Shown here: piece after piece, positions 36,555 through 45,243 of the stretch
How the letters are laid out: each line of letters starts with the position of its first letter
How positions within the stretch are numbered: position 1 is the first letter of the stretch
DNA from: Belnapia rosea
GTDB taxonomy: Bacteria; Pseudomonadota; Alphaproteobacteria; Acetobacterales; Acetobacteraceae
Length of the DNA: 64,000 nucleotides
Assembly (NCBI RefSeq): GCF_900101615.1
Contig: NZ_FMZX01000002.1
Span: 62,001-126,000, forward strand
Direction: 5' to 3'
Program-made: the position numbers and the translations under genes
The notes under the pieces: model-generated
Told to the model about the DNA's origin: nothing
What the model saw: the letters and a program-made list of their open reading frames with translations, nothing else
The model's database searches: none

Positions 36555-37751
36555 CTATCCGCATGCGCGGGCCGCTCGCGCCCGCGCGGCGACACACTCA
36601 TCGGCATCGCTCTCGAGCATCTCCAGAAGCGGGTCGGTCGCGGTGACGTAGGAGGCGCCCTCCTGCCGGATGGCCTCGATCGCCGCGCAGGCACCGAGCC
36701 GGTGGCCCGCCTCCTGCTGCAGGGCATCTTCGGCAAGCCAAGCTACCCGCTCGGCCGGAGACAGGGCCCTGACCTCGGCGCCATCCAGGACGTGGCGCCT
36801 ATGGGGGGGAAGCGCGAGGAAATCGGCGACCGCCCCCTCCTGGAGGTCCCCGGCGCCGCGCGGCACGAGCACCCTCCCGCGCTGCAGGAACAGGTCGTAG
36901 CCCAGCGCCGCCAGGTGCCGCTTGCATTGCTTCGAGACCTGACTCCCGCCGGCATCCGCGGCCTCGATCGACTCGAACACGATGGCCGGGCGGCAGCCTT
37001 CGATCAGGCCGGCTGCGCCACGCAGCGCCTCCATCTCATGCCCTTCGACATCGAGCTTCACCACCAGGGGTTCGGCCATGAAATCCGGCATGCTCAGGCG
37101 CACCATCTCCATGATCGTATCGAGACGCATGGCCGCGGCGACACTCGAACCGGTGCCGACCGCGCCCCAGGCCTCGGTCCCGCCATAGTGCAGCACCCCA
37201 TCCTCCGCGGATGCCGCGGCCTGCACCACGCGGAGATTCGTTGCCCCATTCGCCAGGCAGGCGAGATGCAGCTTCAGCGCATTGGCCGGCAGCATCTCGA
37301 CCGCCACGACCGGATGGCCATCCGCGGCGATCGGCAGCGAGATGGCGCCGATATTGGCCCCTACATCCAGCAGGCTGCCCCCTTCCGCGAGCAGCATTCG
37401 CAGCAGCCAGAGCACATCCTCGGTGCCCCAACTGCTCCCCGCCATGAGGCCGGCCTCGTAGGCACCCGGAGGCTCCGAGCGGACCAGGGTCACGGCCGGG
37501 CCGCACTCCCTTTGCAACTCCAGCAGCGCCAGGGACGAGGGGAGCGAGAGCATCGGTTCGCGGCGCCCGGGCAGGTCCGTGCTGACCTTCGGCATGGCAT
37601 CGAGGCTATCCACGCGCAGCCGAAGGCGCGTCAGCTCCTCCTGGATGGAAGCAGTCGCATCCTCGACCTCCGCACGCACGGCAGCGAGGACACGGGGAGC
37701 CAGGCGCGCCGCAAGGCCCGGCGCCAGGCGGCGCCATAATGGCTTCAGCAT
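36555..37751 (-). CDS. FkbM-family methyltransferase
   Basis: A 398-residue protein with a FkbM methyltransferase domain in the middle. SAM motif SLLDVGANIGAISLPIAADG lies near residues 130-150, VVAVEMLPANALKLHLACL follows, and the FkbM signature KLDVEGHEMEALRGAAGLI is near 230. N-terminal about 100 residues are helical and Arg/Leu-rich, and the C-terminal 100 are unrecognised. FkbM enzymes methylate sugars or polysaccharide and polyketide hydroxyls. GAGGAG lies 11 bases before ATG 37751. No glycan gene cluster surrounds it. Target unknown. Confidence 0.85.
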   Translation of the reverse strand: MLKPLWRRLAPGLAARLAPRVLAAVRAEVEDATASIQEELTRLRLRVDSLDAMPKVSTDLPGRREPMLSLPSSLALLELQRECGPAVTLVRSEPPGAYEAGLMAGSSWGTEDVLWLLRMLLAEGGSLLDVGANIGAISLPIAADGHPVVAVEMLPANALKLHLACLANGATNLRVVQAAASAEDGVLHYGGTEAWGAVGTGSSVAAAMRLDTIMEMVRLSMPDFMAEPLVVKLDVEGHEMEALRGAAGLIEGCRPAIVFESIEAADAGGSQVSKQCKRHLAALGYDLFLQRGRVLVPRGAGDLQEGAVADFLALPPHRRHVLDGAEVRALSPAERVAWLAEDALQQEAGHRLGACAAIEAIRQEGASYVTATDPLLEMLESDADECVAARARAARACG

Positions 37752-38192
37752 ATTGGGCTGCGCTCCTCGGTGAACTGTCAATGCGCACCGAAGGTATACA
37801 AAACCTTGCCCGGGAGCACGCATGAGGGGACGCTGCGGCCATGGGCAGGCCTGCCATGCTGGTCCCCTCGGGGCTGGGTGGCTGTGGTGTCCTCGCCGGA
37901 GACCAGGCCCGGACGATCCAACAGCCGGTGAGGGCACCATCCGCGCTCCGGCGATCCTGGATCGCGCTCCGGGTCGAAGCCGGTCTCCGGCGGCCGCTTG
38001 CCATCCCGCAGCGCCCTGCCTTGCAGCCGAGACTAGGGGCGTGATATAGGACTTTTAGCCCAATTCCGGATTTTGCCCGAATGGCAGGGCACCTCCGCCT
38101 CAATCCCTCAAACGCTCAATTCCGGCACAAGGATCGAAGAATTTCAGAGGCTTGGCGGATGCCGCTTCAAGCGGTTTGAGGCAGATTGAAGC
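37752..38192. other. 441-base gap upstream of FkbM gene
   Basis: No gene was supported. Short open frames on both strands lack similarity and have mixed codon use. The part near 37752-37810 should carry the FkbM promoter (TATACC word at about 37793). A GC drop at 38041-38190 and an inverted repeat GCTTCAA (38164-38170)/TTGAAGC (38186-38192), directly beyond the stop codon of the minus-strand thioesterase gene, may end that gene's transcript. Confidence 0.5.
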
Positions 38193-38609
38193 CTAGCCGC
38201 CGAGCCTGGCCAGTACATCCGCCGGCATCGGCACCGCCCGCAACCCATCGCCCTCGTCCCGCCCCCAGATCCGCGTCTGCTCCCCTTCGGCCACCAGCCG
38301 CCCATCCTCCAGCAGGAAGCGATGCGCCACCCGGAAGGCCCGCCCGCCCGGGAAGGCGGGCGGGGCGATGCGATGCTCCAGCATGTCGGCGAAATGCGCC
38401 GGCGTACGGAAGCTGCATCGCAGGTCGACCAGCGGCGCACCGCGGAAATGCGGATCCTCGGCGGCCAGCGCAGCGAAATCCACGCCGCGCGCCCGTGTCA
38501 TGTCGGTGAAGCCCTCATCCATCCAGCGGATGAAATTGCCATGGAAGACGATCCTTGCCGGATCGCAGTCATTCCAGTGGACGAGGAAGCGACGCACGAA
38601 CTCCGTCAC
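38193..38609 (-). CDS. 4-hydroxybenzoyl-CoA-type (hotdog) thioesterase
   Basis: A 138-residue hotdog thioesterase of the 4HBT/YbgC group. The N-terminus FLVHWNDCDPARIVFHGNFIRWMDEGF holds the family motif with the active-site Asp (WNDCDPARIVFHGNF). It would hydrolyse an acyl-CoA, perhaps the CoA product of the downstream thiolase pathway. It overlaps the thiolase gene by 4 bases on the same strand and is the last gene of that pair. Exact substrate unclear. Confidence 0.88.
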   Translation of the reverse strand: MTEFVRRFLVHWNDCDPARIVFHGNFIRWMDEGFTDMTRARGVDFAALAAEDPHFRGAPLVDLRCSFRTPAHFADMLEHRIAPPAFPGGRAFRVAHRFLLEDGRLVAEGEQTRIWGRDEGDGLRAVPMPADVLARLGG

Positions 38610-39889
38610 GCCACCTCCACCAGCACCGCCATGCCCTGGCCACCACCTGCGCAGGCACCGGCGATGCCGCGCTTCAGCCCGCGTCGCCGCAGCTCCATGG
38701 CGAGGGAGAGCACGCAGCGCACGCCCGTCGCCGCCAGCGGATGGCCGAAGGCGATGGCGCCGCCATTCACGTTGAACCGGCCATGCGGCACGCCGAGCGC
38801 CCGCCGCACCGCCTCGGCCTGGGCGCCGAAGGCCTCGTTGATCTCGAACAGGTCGATATCCCCGATGGCGAGGCCAAGCTTTCGCACCAGGGCGAGCGCC
38901 GCCGGCACGGGGCCGATGCCCATCACCTCGCCCGGCACGCCCGCCGCCGCCGCGGCCACCACGCGCCCGAGCGGCGCCCCACCGCCACCCTCGGCCGCAA
39001 GCTTGCCGGTGGTGACGACGACTGCCGCCGCGCCATCCACGATGGCGCTGCTGTTGCCGCCCGTCTGCACCCCGCCGAAGACGGGGGCGAGCTTCGCCAG
39101 CACCTCGATCGGCGTCGGGCGGATATGGCTGTCCTGCGCCACCTCCGCGGTCTTGCGCGGCAGCTTCAGCCGGCGCGGCTTGAGGCCGGGGCCCTCGAAC
39201 ACGGCCTCCGTCACCGGCGCGATCTCCTCGCCGAAGCGCCCGGCGGCCTGGGCCTCGAGCGCGCGGGCGAAGCTGGCCGCCGCATAGGCATCCGTCTCCT
39301 CGCGGGTGATCCCGTGCAGGCGGGCGAGGTTCTCCGCCGTGCCGCCCATCGCCGTGGCGCAGCCGGTGTCGAACAGCGCCTCCCAGAGGAAGTCCTTGAA
39401 CTCCACCTGCCCGAGCCCGAAGCCGCCGCGCGAGGTGTAGCTGGCGACCGGCGCCCGGCTCATGCTCTCCGTTCCCACGGCGAGCGCCGCCTCCACCTGC
39501 CCGGCGCTGGTGGCCCGCGCCGCCTGGGCGATGGCCTCGAAGCCGGTGGTGCAGAGGCGCTGCACGCCATGCGCCGGCCGGTCATCCGGCATGCCGGCAT
39601 AGAGGCCGATATGCCGGGCAAAGAAGAGCGAGTCGAAACTTGCCTGGGTGCAGTTGCCGGCGACGGTGGTGCCAATCCGCTGCGGGTCGATCCCGGCGCG
39701 CGCGATCGCCGCCCGCGCCGCATGGATGCCGAGATCGGTCGGCGAGATGGCGGCCAGCGCCCCGTTCAGATCGGTGAAGGGCGTCCGTGCCCCGGCCACG
39801 AGCACCGCATCGGCGAAGGTCTCGACCATGGCGGCGCCGGCGTAGCGGCTCCAGTCGGGAGTGTCCGTCAGGGTGACAGGGGCGTTCAT
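38606..39889 (-). CDS. Acetyl-CoA acetyltransferase (thiolase)
   Basis: A 427-residue thiolase of the degradative or biosynthetic class. The active-site C113 is in VQRLCTTGFEAI, the catalytic His in NGGAIAFGHPLAATG near 378, and the second Cys in GACAGGGQG near the C-terminus. The N-terminal 30 residues (MNAPVTLTDTPDWSRY) are a little longer than usual. It cleaves or condenses 3-oxoacyl-CoA with CoA. It sits with a thioesterase on one strand, divergent from an alpha/beta hydrolase, so the locus handles acyl-CoA turnover. Confidence 0.93.
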   Translation of the reverse strand: MNAPVTLTDTPDWSRYAGAAMVETFADAVLVAGARTPFTDLNGALAAISPTDLGIHAARAAIARAGIDPQRIGTTVAGNCTQASFDSLFFARHIGLYAGMPDDRPAHGVQRLCTTGFEAIAQAARATSAGQVEAALAVGTESMSRAPVASYTSRGGFGLGQVEFKDFLWEALFDTGCATAMGGTAENLARLHGITREETDAYAAASFARALEAQAAGRFGEEIAPVTEAVFEGPGLKPRRLKLPRKTAEVAQDSHIRPTPIEVLAKLAPVFGGVQTGGNSSAIVDGAAAVVVTTGKLAAEGGGGAPLGRVVAAAAAGVPGEVMGIGPVPAALALVRKLGLAIGDIDLFEINEAFGAQAEAVRRALGVPHGRFNVNGGAIAFGHPLAATGVRCVLSLAMELRRRGLKRGIAGACAGGGQGMAVLVEVA

Positions 39890-40009
39890 GGCGGCGGGAC
39901 CTCCGGTGTCGTTGTTCCTTGCCGCGCAGCATGGCACGGCCGCCCTGACGAGGGGAGACACCCCCGCACCGGCTTGCGGCCCCGCGCCGGGCCGGCCCAT
40001 GCTGCGGGC

Positions 40010-40798
40010 ATGAGGATCGACCTGGCGGAGGGCGGGCTGGAGGCGGTTTGGTGGGGCCCGGGGCCGGAGGCGCGACCGACCATCCTGCTGCTGCATGAAG
40101 GGCTCGGCAGCGTCTCGCTCTGGCGCGACCTGCCGGAGCGGCTGGTGGCTGCGACCGGCTGCGGCGTCATGGCCTATTCGCGCTTCGGCTATGGCCAGTC
40201 GGATGGTATCGCCCTGCCACGGCCTCTGGACTACCTGTTGCGCGAGGGCCGATCGGTGCTGCCGCGCGTGCTGGACGCCGCCGGCATCCGCCGCTGCATC
40301 CTCTTCGGCCATTCCGATGGCGGCTCCATCGCCATCGCCCATGCGGGCGGCGCGGCGGACCCTCGTGTCGAGGGGCTGGTGCTGCTGGCGCCGCATGTCA
40401 TCGTCGAGGCGATCTCGCTCGATGGGATCCGCGCCACGCTGCAACGCTGGGAGGCGGGCGACCTTCGCGCCCGTCTGGCCCGCCACCACCGCGACCCGGA
40501 GGCAGCCTTCCTCGGCTGGAGCGGCGCCTGGCTGGACCCGGCCTTCCCGGAGGTGTTCGACCTGCGGCCGGAGGTCGCCCGCATCCGCATCCCCATGCTG
40601 GTCATCCAGGGCGAGGCGGATGCCTATGGCACGGCGGAGCAGGTCCATGCCATCGCGCGGGCGGCCACCGCGCCGGTCGAGACGCGGCTGCTGACCGGCA
40701 CCGGCCACGTACCGCATCAGGAAGCGCCGGAGACGGTGCTCGCGGCGGTACGGGAATTCGCCGCCCGGATCTTCGAAGCAGGAACGCCATCACCGTGA
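40010..40798 (+). CDS. Alpha/beta-fold hydrolase
   Basis: A 262-residue alpha/beta hydrolase. The oxyanion region is TILLLHEGLGSVSLWRDLP, the nucleophile elbow GHSDGGS near residue 105, an Asp near QGEADAYGT (about 210), and the catalytic His in GTGHVPHQEAP near 237. It resembles epoxide hydrolase and esterase types, with no cap domain assignable. The start is ATG 40010; an earlier ATG is out of frame. The stop overlaps the GTG of the thioesterase that follows. Substrate unknown. Confidence 0.86.
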   Translation: MRIDLAEGGLEAVWWGPGPEARPTILLLHEGLGSVSLWRDLPERLVAATGCGVMAYSRFGYGQSDGIALPRPLDYLLREGRSVLPRVLDAAGIRRCILFGHSDGGSIAIAHAGGAADPRVEGLVLLAPHVIVEAISLDGIRATLQRWEAGDLRARLARHHRDPEAAFLGWSGAWLDPAFPEVFDLRPEVARIRIPMLVIQGEADAYGTAEQVHAIARAATAPVETRLLTGTGHVPHQEAPETVLAAVREFAARIFEAGTPSP

Positions 40799-41226
40799 CA
40801 CCGACCGAAGCCTTCACCCATACCCGCCGCATCACCTGGGGTGAGACGGATGCGGCGCGCATCGGCTACACGGCGCGCTTCCTCGACTTCGCCATGGAGG
40901 CGGTCGAGCGCTGGTTCCAGGACCGGCTCGGCACCGGCTGGTACGAGATGAATGTGGATGAGGGCATCGGCACGCCCTTCGTCCATGTGCAGATGGATTT
41001 CCGCAGCCCCGTCACGCCGCGCGACACGCTGACGAGCACCGTGCGGCTGGCCCGCCTCGGCGGCTCCTCGCTGCGCTTCGCCGTGGTGGGCCGTGTCGGC
41101 GAGCGGCTGGCCTATGAGGCGGAGCTGGTCTGCGCCTTCGTCGATACGGCGCGGATGAAGCCGATTCCGGCGCCGGACCGCTACCGCCCGGCGCTGGAGG
41201 CGGAGGCGGCGCTCGCCTCGGGCTGA
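40795..41226 (+). CDS. 4-hydroxybenzoyl-CoA-type thioesterase
   Basis: A 143-residue hotdog thioesterase of the YbgC/4HBT group. Start GTG 40795 overlaps the previous stop (GTGA). N-terminus RRITWGETDAARIGYTARFLDFAMEA contains the conserved D (WGETDAARIGYTARF). It is likely translated with the alpha/beta hydrolase. The third thioesterase, on the opposite strand, overlaps its last 46 bases. Confidence 0.88.
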   Translation: MTPTEAFTHTRRITWGETDAARIGYTARFLDFAMEAVERWFQDRLGTGWYEMNVDEGIGTPFVHVQMDFRSPVTPRDTLTSTVRLARLGGSSLRFAVVGRVGERLAYEAELVCAFVDTARMKPIPAPDRYRPALEAEAALASG

Positions 41227-41678
41227 GCCTCGAGCAGTCGCGCGATGCGGTTGAAGCGCGGGTCCGGCTCGCCGGCATGGCGGAAGGTGCCGCTGGCGCG
41301 CAGCACCGGCTCGCCATCCGCCGTCATCAGGCACTGGCCGAAGAGCATGCCGCGCGTCACCTTCAGCACCTCAGGCCGCGCCTCGACCCAGGCACCAATG
41401 CGGGCGGGGCCGATGAAGTCGGTGGCGAGGCTGACGGTGACGAGGAATTTGCTGAGCCGCGCCACATGGTTGCAGCCGCCGGTGAGCACGATGTCGGCAA
41501 AGGCAGCCAGCATGCCGCCATGGCAGAGCTCCATCGGGTTGCAATGCCGCAGCTCGACGCGGAAGCCGAAGGTGATGCCATCCCGCTCCGGCCTGATCCA
41601 GAACGGGCCGACCAGGCTGTTGAAGATGGGCAGCGCATGGCTGGGCAGGCGGAGATAGCCGGTCGGCACATCGGTCAT
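41181..41678 (-). CDS. PaaI-like thioesterase
   Basis: A 165-residue hotdog thioesterase. The family core is NPMELCHGGMLAAFADIVLTGGCNHVA, with the HGG motif and catalytic Asp. The chosen start, ATG 41678, gives MTDVPTGYLRLP; the frame is open to 41789. Its C-terminus lies antisense to the end of the 40795-41226 gene for 46 bases. With the two others nearby, three hotdog enzymes are found within 3.5 kb, probably serving different acyl-CoAs. Confidence 0.86.
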   Translation of the reverse strand: MTDVPTGYLRLPSHALPIFNSLVGPFWIRPERDGITFGFRVELRHCNPMELCHGGMLAAFADIVLTGGCNHVARLSKFLVTVSLATDFIGPARIGAWVEARPEVLKVTRGMLFGQCLMTADGEPVLRASGTFRHAGEPDPRFNRIARLLEAQPEASAASASSAGR

Positions 41679-41819
41679 GCAGTCGTCGCTCCTGACACCG
41701 GGCCATGGCCACGGTCGGGGTTGGAGTAGGTGGCGGGCCAGCGGCTGGCAAGCGGTGCCCCTGGCCTCCCGCCGCCGCCCGTGCTGCACTCATCGTCAAG
41801 CTGAGCAGGAGGGCATCGC

Positions 41820-42821
41820 ATGAGCCAGGCCGCCGCAACCGCCGAGGGGCCCGAGGGCCGCATCCCCGTGCTCGATATCGGCCCGGCCCTGGCCGGCGCG
41901 CCCGGGGCGATGGAGGCGCTGGCCGGCAGCATCGCCCGCAGCTGCGAGGATACCGGCTTCCTCGTGCTGGCCAATCACGGCGTGCCCACCGCCTTGGTCG
42001 AGGGCTGCTTCGCCGCCGCGGCGGAGTTCTTCGCCCTGCCAGAGGAGGAGAAGCTGGCGCTGAAGGTGGGGCAGCTCAATCTCGGCTTCCTGCCGACCGG
42101 GGCGCAGGTGATCCGCACCTCGACCATCCACAACAACACCAAGCCGAACCTGAACGAGAGCTTCTACATCTCGCGCGACTATGCGCCGGACGATCCCGAC
42201 ATCCTCGCCGGCAAGCCGATGATCGGGCTCAACCGGTGGCCGCCCGCGCTGCCCGGCTTCCGCCCTGCGACCATGGCCTACTACACGGCGATGCTCGGCC
42301 TGGCGCAGCGGATGCTGCCGGCCTTCGCCCTGGCGCTTGGCCTGCGGCCCGATTACTTCGCCGAGGATTTCACGGAGCCGAGCTGCACGCTGCGCCTCAT
42401 CCGCTACCAGCCGCAGCCCGAGCCGGAGGCGGACCGCTTCGGCTTCGCGCCGCATATCGATACGAATTTCATCACCTTCCTCGCGCAATCGGCGCTGCCC
42501 GGGCTCGAGGTGCGGACGCGCGAGGGAGAATGGCTGCGGCCGCCCGCCATCCCAGGCACCTTCGTCGTCAACACGGCGGAGATGCTTGGCCGCTATTCCA
42601 ATGACCGCTTCGCGCCGACGCCGCATCGCGTGGTGAACACGAACCGGGAGATGCGCTATGCCATCCCCTTCTTCTTCGGTCCCGGCAATGACGCCATCAT
42701 CAAGGTGGTGCCGAGCTGCATCGGCCCTGGCAACCCGCCGAAATACGAACCGCTGCGCTATCTGGACCACCGGCAGAAACTGAACCGCACCAACTTCGCC
42801 CACCGCCAGCAAATGCCTTGA
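41820..42821 (+). CDS. Isopenicillin-N-synthase-type 2OG-Fe(II) oxygenase
   Basis: A 333-residue oxygenase with N-terminal DIOX_N (FLVLANHGVPTALVEGCF and EEKLAL) and the C-terminal Fe(II)/2OG domain. Iron ligands are in HID (PHIDTNFITFLA) and HRV (TPHRVVNTNREMRYAI). The 2-oxoglutarate motif is normally RxS; here it reads R-Y-A, a substitution worth noting. Family members oxidise small molecules in secondary metabolism and in degradation of aromatics. Not operonic with the ABC genes (185-base gap), but same strand and next to them. Confidence 0.85.
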   Translation: MSQAAATAEGPEGRIPVLDIGPALAGAPGAMEALAGSIARSCEDTGFLVLANHGVPTALVEGCFAAAAEFFALPEEEKLALKVGQLNLGFLPTGAQVIRTSTIHNNTKPNLNESFYISRDYAPDDPDILAGKPMIGLNRWPPALPGFRPATMAYYTAMLGLAQRMLPAFALALGLRPDYFAEDFTEPSCTLRLIRYQPQPEPEADRFGFAPHIDTNFITFLAQSALPGLEVRTREGEWLRPPAIPGTFVVNTAEMLGRYSNDRFAPTPHRVVNTNREMRYAIPFFFGPGNDAIIKVVPSCIGPGNPPKYEPLRYLDHRQKLNRTNFAHRQQMP

Positions 42822-43006
42822 GAAGGGGCTTGCTGCCCTGAATTGAGGCTGTTCCGGTCTGGAGGGCTCCTCTTCCTGCCGCGGGGCCGCTTGAAGGGGG
42901 AGGGGGTTCTGCCGCAGGCTCCGGGGCGAGGGGGACCCTTCGCCTGCCAGAGACCACACTCCTGCGCACCGGCCAGACAGGCCGCGGCGCCATCGAGTTC
43001 ATCAAG

Positions 43007-43966
43007 GTGACCAAGCGCTTCGGCAGCTCGGTCGCGGTGGATTCGCTCGATCTGAAGATCGCCGCCGGCACCTATTGCTGCCTGCTCGGGCCCTCGGGCT
43101 GCGGCAAGACGACGAGCCTGCGGATGCTGGCCGGGCATGAGCGGCAGAGCAGCGGTGACATCCTGCTCGACAACAGCGAGGTGAGTGGCCTGCCGCCGGC
43201 CAAGCGCGGCACCGCGATGATGTTCCAGTCCTATGCTCTGTTCCCGCATCTGAGCTGCCTCGACAACGTCGCCTTCTCGCTTCGCATGCGCGGGGTTGGC
43301 AAGGCTGAACGCCATGCCAAGGCACGCGAGATGCTGCGCCTGGTGGAGCTGGAGGCGCTGGCGGACCGGTTACCGGCGCAGCTCTCGGGCGGGCAGCAGC
43401 AGCGCGTGGCGCTCGCGCGGGCATTGGTGACCAACCCATCCACCCTGCTGCTGGACGAGCCGCTCTCGGCGCTCGATCCGTTCCTGCGCGGCCGGGTAAG
43501 GGCGGAGCTGAAGCGCTTCCAGCGGGAGCTTGGCATCAGCTTCGTCCATGTCACGCATAGTCAGGACGAGGCGCTGGCGCTGGCCGACCTGGTCGTGCTG
43601 ATGAAGGACGGGCGGATCGAGCAGCAGGGCACACCCTTCGAGGTGTTCGACGCGCCGCGCACCGCCTTCGCCGCGCGCTTCATGGGCGGGCACAACGTCA
43701 TCGCCTTGCCCGCCAACGGGCTGGTGGCGGTGCGGACGGACCGCACGGCGCTGCGGCCCGCGGGCCAGGGCGTGGTGAGGGCGACGGTGCGCGGCGTCGA
43801 ATACACCGGCACGGGCTTCGCCGTGGCGCTGGCGGGCCCCGCCGGCGAGGAGTGGCAGGCGCTGGTGGGCGAGGCCGCGCTGCGCGAGCGGCCGCTCGAG
43901 CCCGGCGAGCAGGTCGGCCTCGGCTGGGACGAGCAGGACCTCCGCTACCTGGCGGACGGAGCATGA
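43007..43966 (+). CDS. Polyamine-type ABC transporter ATPase (PotA-like)
   Basis: ATPase of a spermidine/putrescine-type importer. Walker A GPSGCGKTT near residue 34, Q-loop MMFQSYALFPHL, signature [16 protein letters not shown] near 128, Walker B LLLDEPLSALD and H-loop HVTHSQDEAL are complete. A C-terminal TOBE domain follows (about 230-319). Start is uncertain: the GTG at 43007 gives TKRFGSSVAVDSL and lacks the usual first beta strand, but the codons upstream (IEFIK) would supply it and no ATG, GTG or TTG is in frame there. It leads the ATPase-binding protein-permease-permease operon. Confidence 0.88.
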   Translation: MTKRFGSSVAVDSLDLKIAAGTYCCLLGPSGCGKTTSLRMLAGHERQSSGDILLDNSEVSGLPPAKRGTAMMFQSYALFPHLSCLDNVAFSLRMRGVGKAERHAKAREMLRLVELEALADRLPAQLSGGQQQRVALARALVTNPSTLLLDEPLSALDPFLRGRVRAELKRFQRELGISFVHVTHSQDEALALADLVVLMKDGRIEQQGTPFEVFDAPRTAFAARFMGGHNVIALPANGLVAVRTDRTALRPAGQGVVRATVRGVEYTGTGFAVALAGPAGEEWQALVGEAALRERPLEPGEQVGLGWDEQDLRYLADGA

Positions 43967-43986
43967 CGAGCAAGGAGAATCCAGGC

Positions 43987-45243
43987 ATGGACAAGACGAT
44001 GACGCTGGCGCGCCGCCGGGTGCTGCAGGGCGCGGCCGGGCTGGCCGCCGGCCTCGCGGCGCCGGCGGTGCATGCGCAGGGCGCGGTGACGCTGCGCTAT
44101 GTCGGCACCGCGGTGAACCAGCATGCCGGCATCAAGGAGAAGGTGAAGGAGGATCTCGGCATCACGCTCGAGTACATCCCCGTCACCTCGGATGATGTGG
44201 TGCGGCGGGCGGTGACGCAGCCGAACAGCTTCGACATCCTCGATTCCGAATACTGGATGCTCAAGAAGATCATCCCCTCGGGCAACCTCATCGGCATGGA
44301 TGCCAAGCGCATCAAGCTGGTCGACGAGATCACCACGATCTTCACCAAGGGCGAGGTCGCCGGCAGGAAGATCGGCGACCAGGGTACGGCGCCGAGCAAG
44401 GTGATGTATCTCCCGGCACAGAACGGCAAGGCCTTCGCCGGCGCGCCGACCCAGTGGCTGACGCTGATCCCGACGACCTACAATGCCGATACGCTCGGCA
44501 TCCGTCCCGACAGGATCACCCGGCCGATCGAGAGCTGGGCCGAGTTGCTCAACCCGGAATTCAAGGGCAAGGCGAGCATCCTCAACATCCCATCCATCGG
44601 CATCATGGATGCGGCGATGGCGGTCGAGGCCTCGGGCCGGCACAAATACGCCGACAAGGGCAACATGACCCGCGCCGAGATCGACCTGACGATGCGGGTT
44701 CTGACCGAGGCCAAGCGTGCCGGCCAGTTCCGCGCCTTCTGGAAGGACTTCAACGAGAGCGTCAACCTGATGGCCTCGGGCGAGACCATCATCCAGTCCA
44801 TGTGGTCGCCGGCGGTGACGGCGGTGCGCAGCCGCGGCATCCCCTGCGTCTACCAGCCACTGAAGGAGGGCTACCGCGCCTGGGCCGCTGGCTTCGGCCT
44901 GCCGAAGACGCTGACGGGTCGGAAGCTCGACGCTGCCTATGACTTCATCAACTGGTTCCTCTCCGGCTGGGCCGGCGCCTTCCTGAACCGCCAGGGCTAC
45001 TACTCCGCCGTGCTCTCGACCGCGCAGAAGAGCATGCAGCCCTATGAGTGGGATTTCTGGATGATGGGCAAGCCGGCGGCGCAGGACATCAAGGCGCCGG
45101 ACGGCACGGTGATGGAGAAGGCCGGCAGCGTGCGCGACGGCGGCAGCTTCGAGGCGCGCATGGGCGCCGTCGCCTGCTGGAACGCCGTGATGGACGAGAA
45201 CGACTACATGGTCAGGAAATGGAATGAGTTCATCGCCGCCTGA
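43987..45243 (+). CDS. Polyamine-type ABC transporter solute-binding protein
   Basis: A 418-residue exported binding protein, Tat-type signal (ARRRVLQGAAGLAAGLAAPAVHAQ, in parts ARRRVLQGAAGLAAG). The mature part has PNSFDILDSEYWMLKKII, EFKGKASILNIPSIGIMDA and ASGETIIQSMWSPAVTAV, as in the PotD/extracellular solute-binding group 1 or 8. AAGGAG lies 9 bases before ATG 43987, which is preferred to the in-frame ATG 43963. Substrate unknown: putrescine-like, amino-acid-like or purine-related compounds are possible. Overlaps the first permease by 20 bases. Confidence 0.9.
   Translation: MDKTMTLARRRVLQGAAGLAAGLAAPAVHAQGAVTLRYVGTAVNQHAGIKEKVKEDLGITLEYIPVTSDDVVRRAVTQPNSFDILDSEYWMLKKIIPSGNLIGMDAKRIKLVDEITTIFTKGEVAGRKIGDQGTAPSKVMYLPAQNGKAFAGAPTQWLTLIPTTYNADTLGIRPDRITRPIESWAELLNPEFKGKASILNIPSIGIMDAAMAVEASGRHKYADKGNMTRAEIDLTMRVLTEAKRAGQFRAFWKDFNESVNLMASGETIIQSMWSPAVTAVRSRGIPCVYQPLKEGYRAWAAGFGLPKTLTGRKLDAAYDFINWFLSGWAGAFLNRQGYYSAVLSTAQKSMQPYEWDFWMMGKPAAQDIKAPDGTVMEKAGSVRDGGSFEARMGAVACWNAVMDENDYMVRKWNEFIAA

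Noticed and set aside
37841-38044. 67-residue plus-strand frame in the FkbM upstream gap
   Set aside because: No similarity, and codon bias is not convincing.
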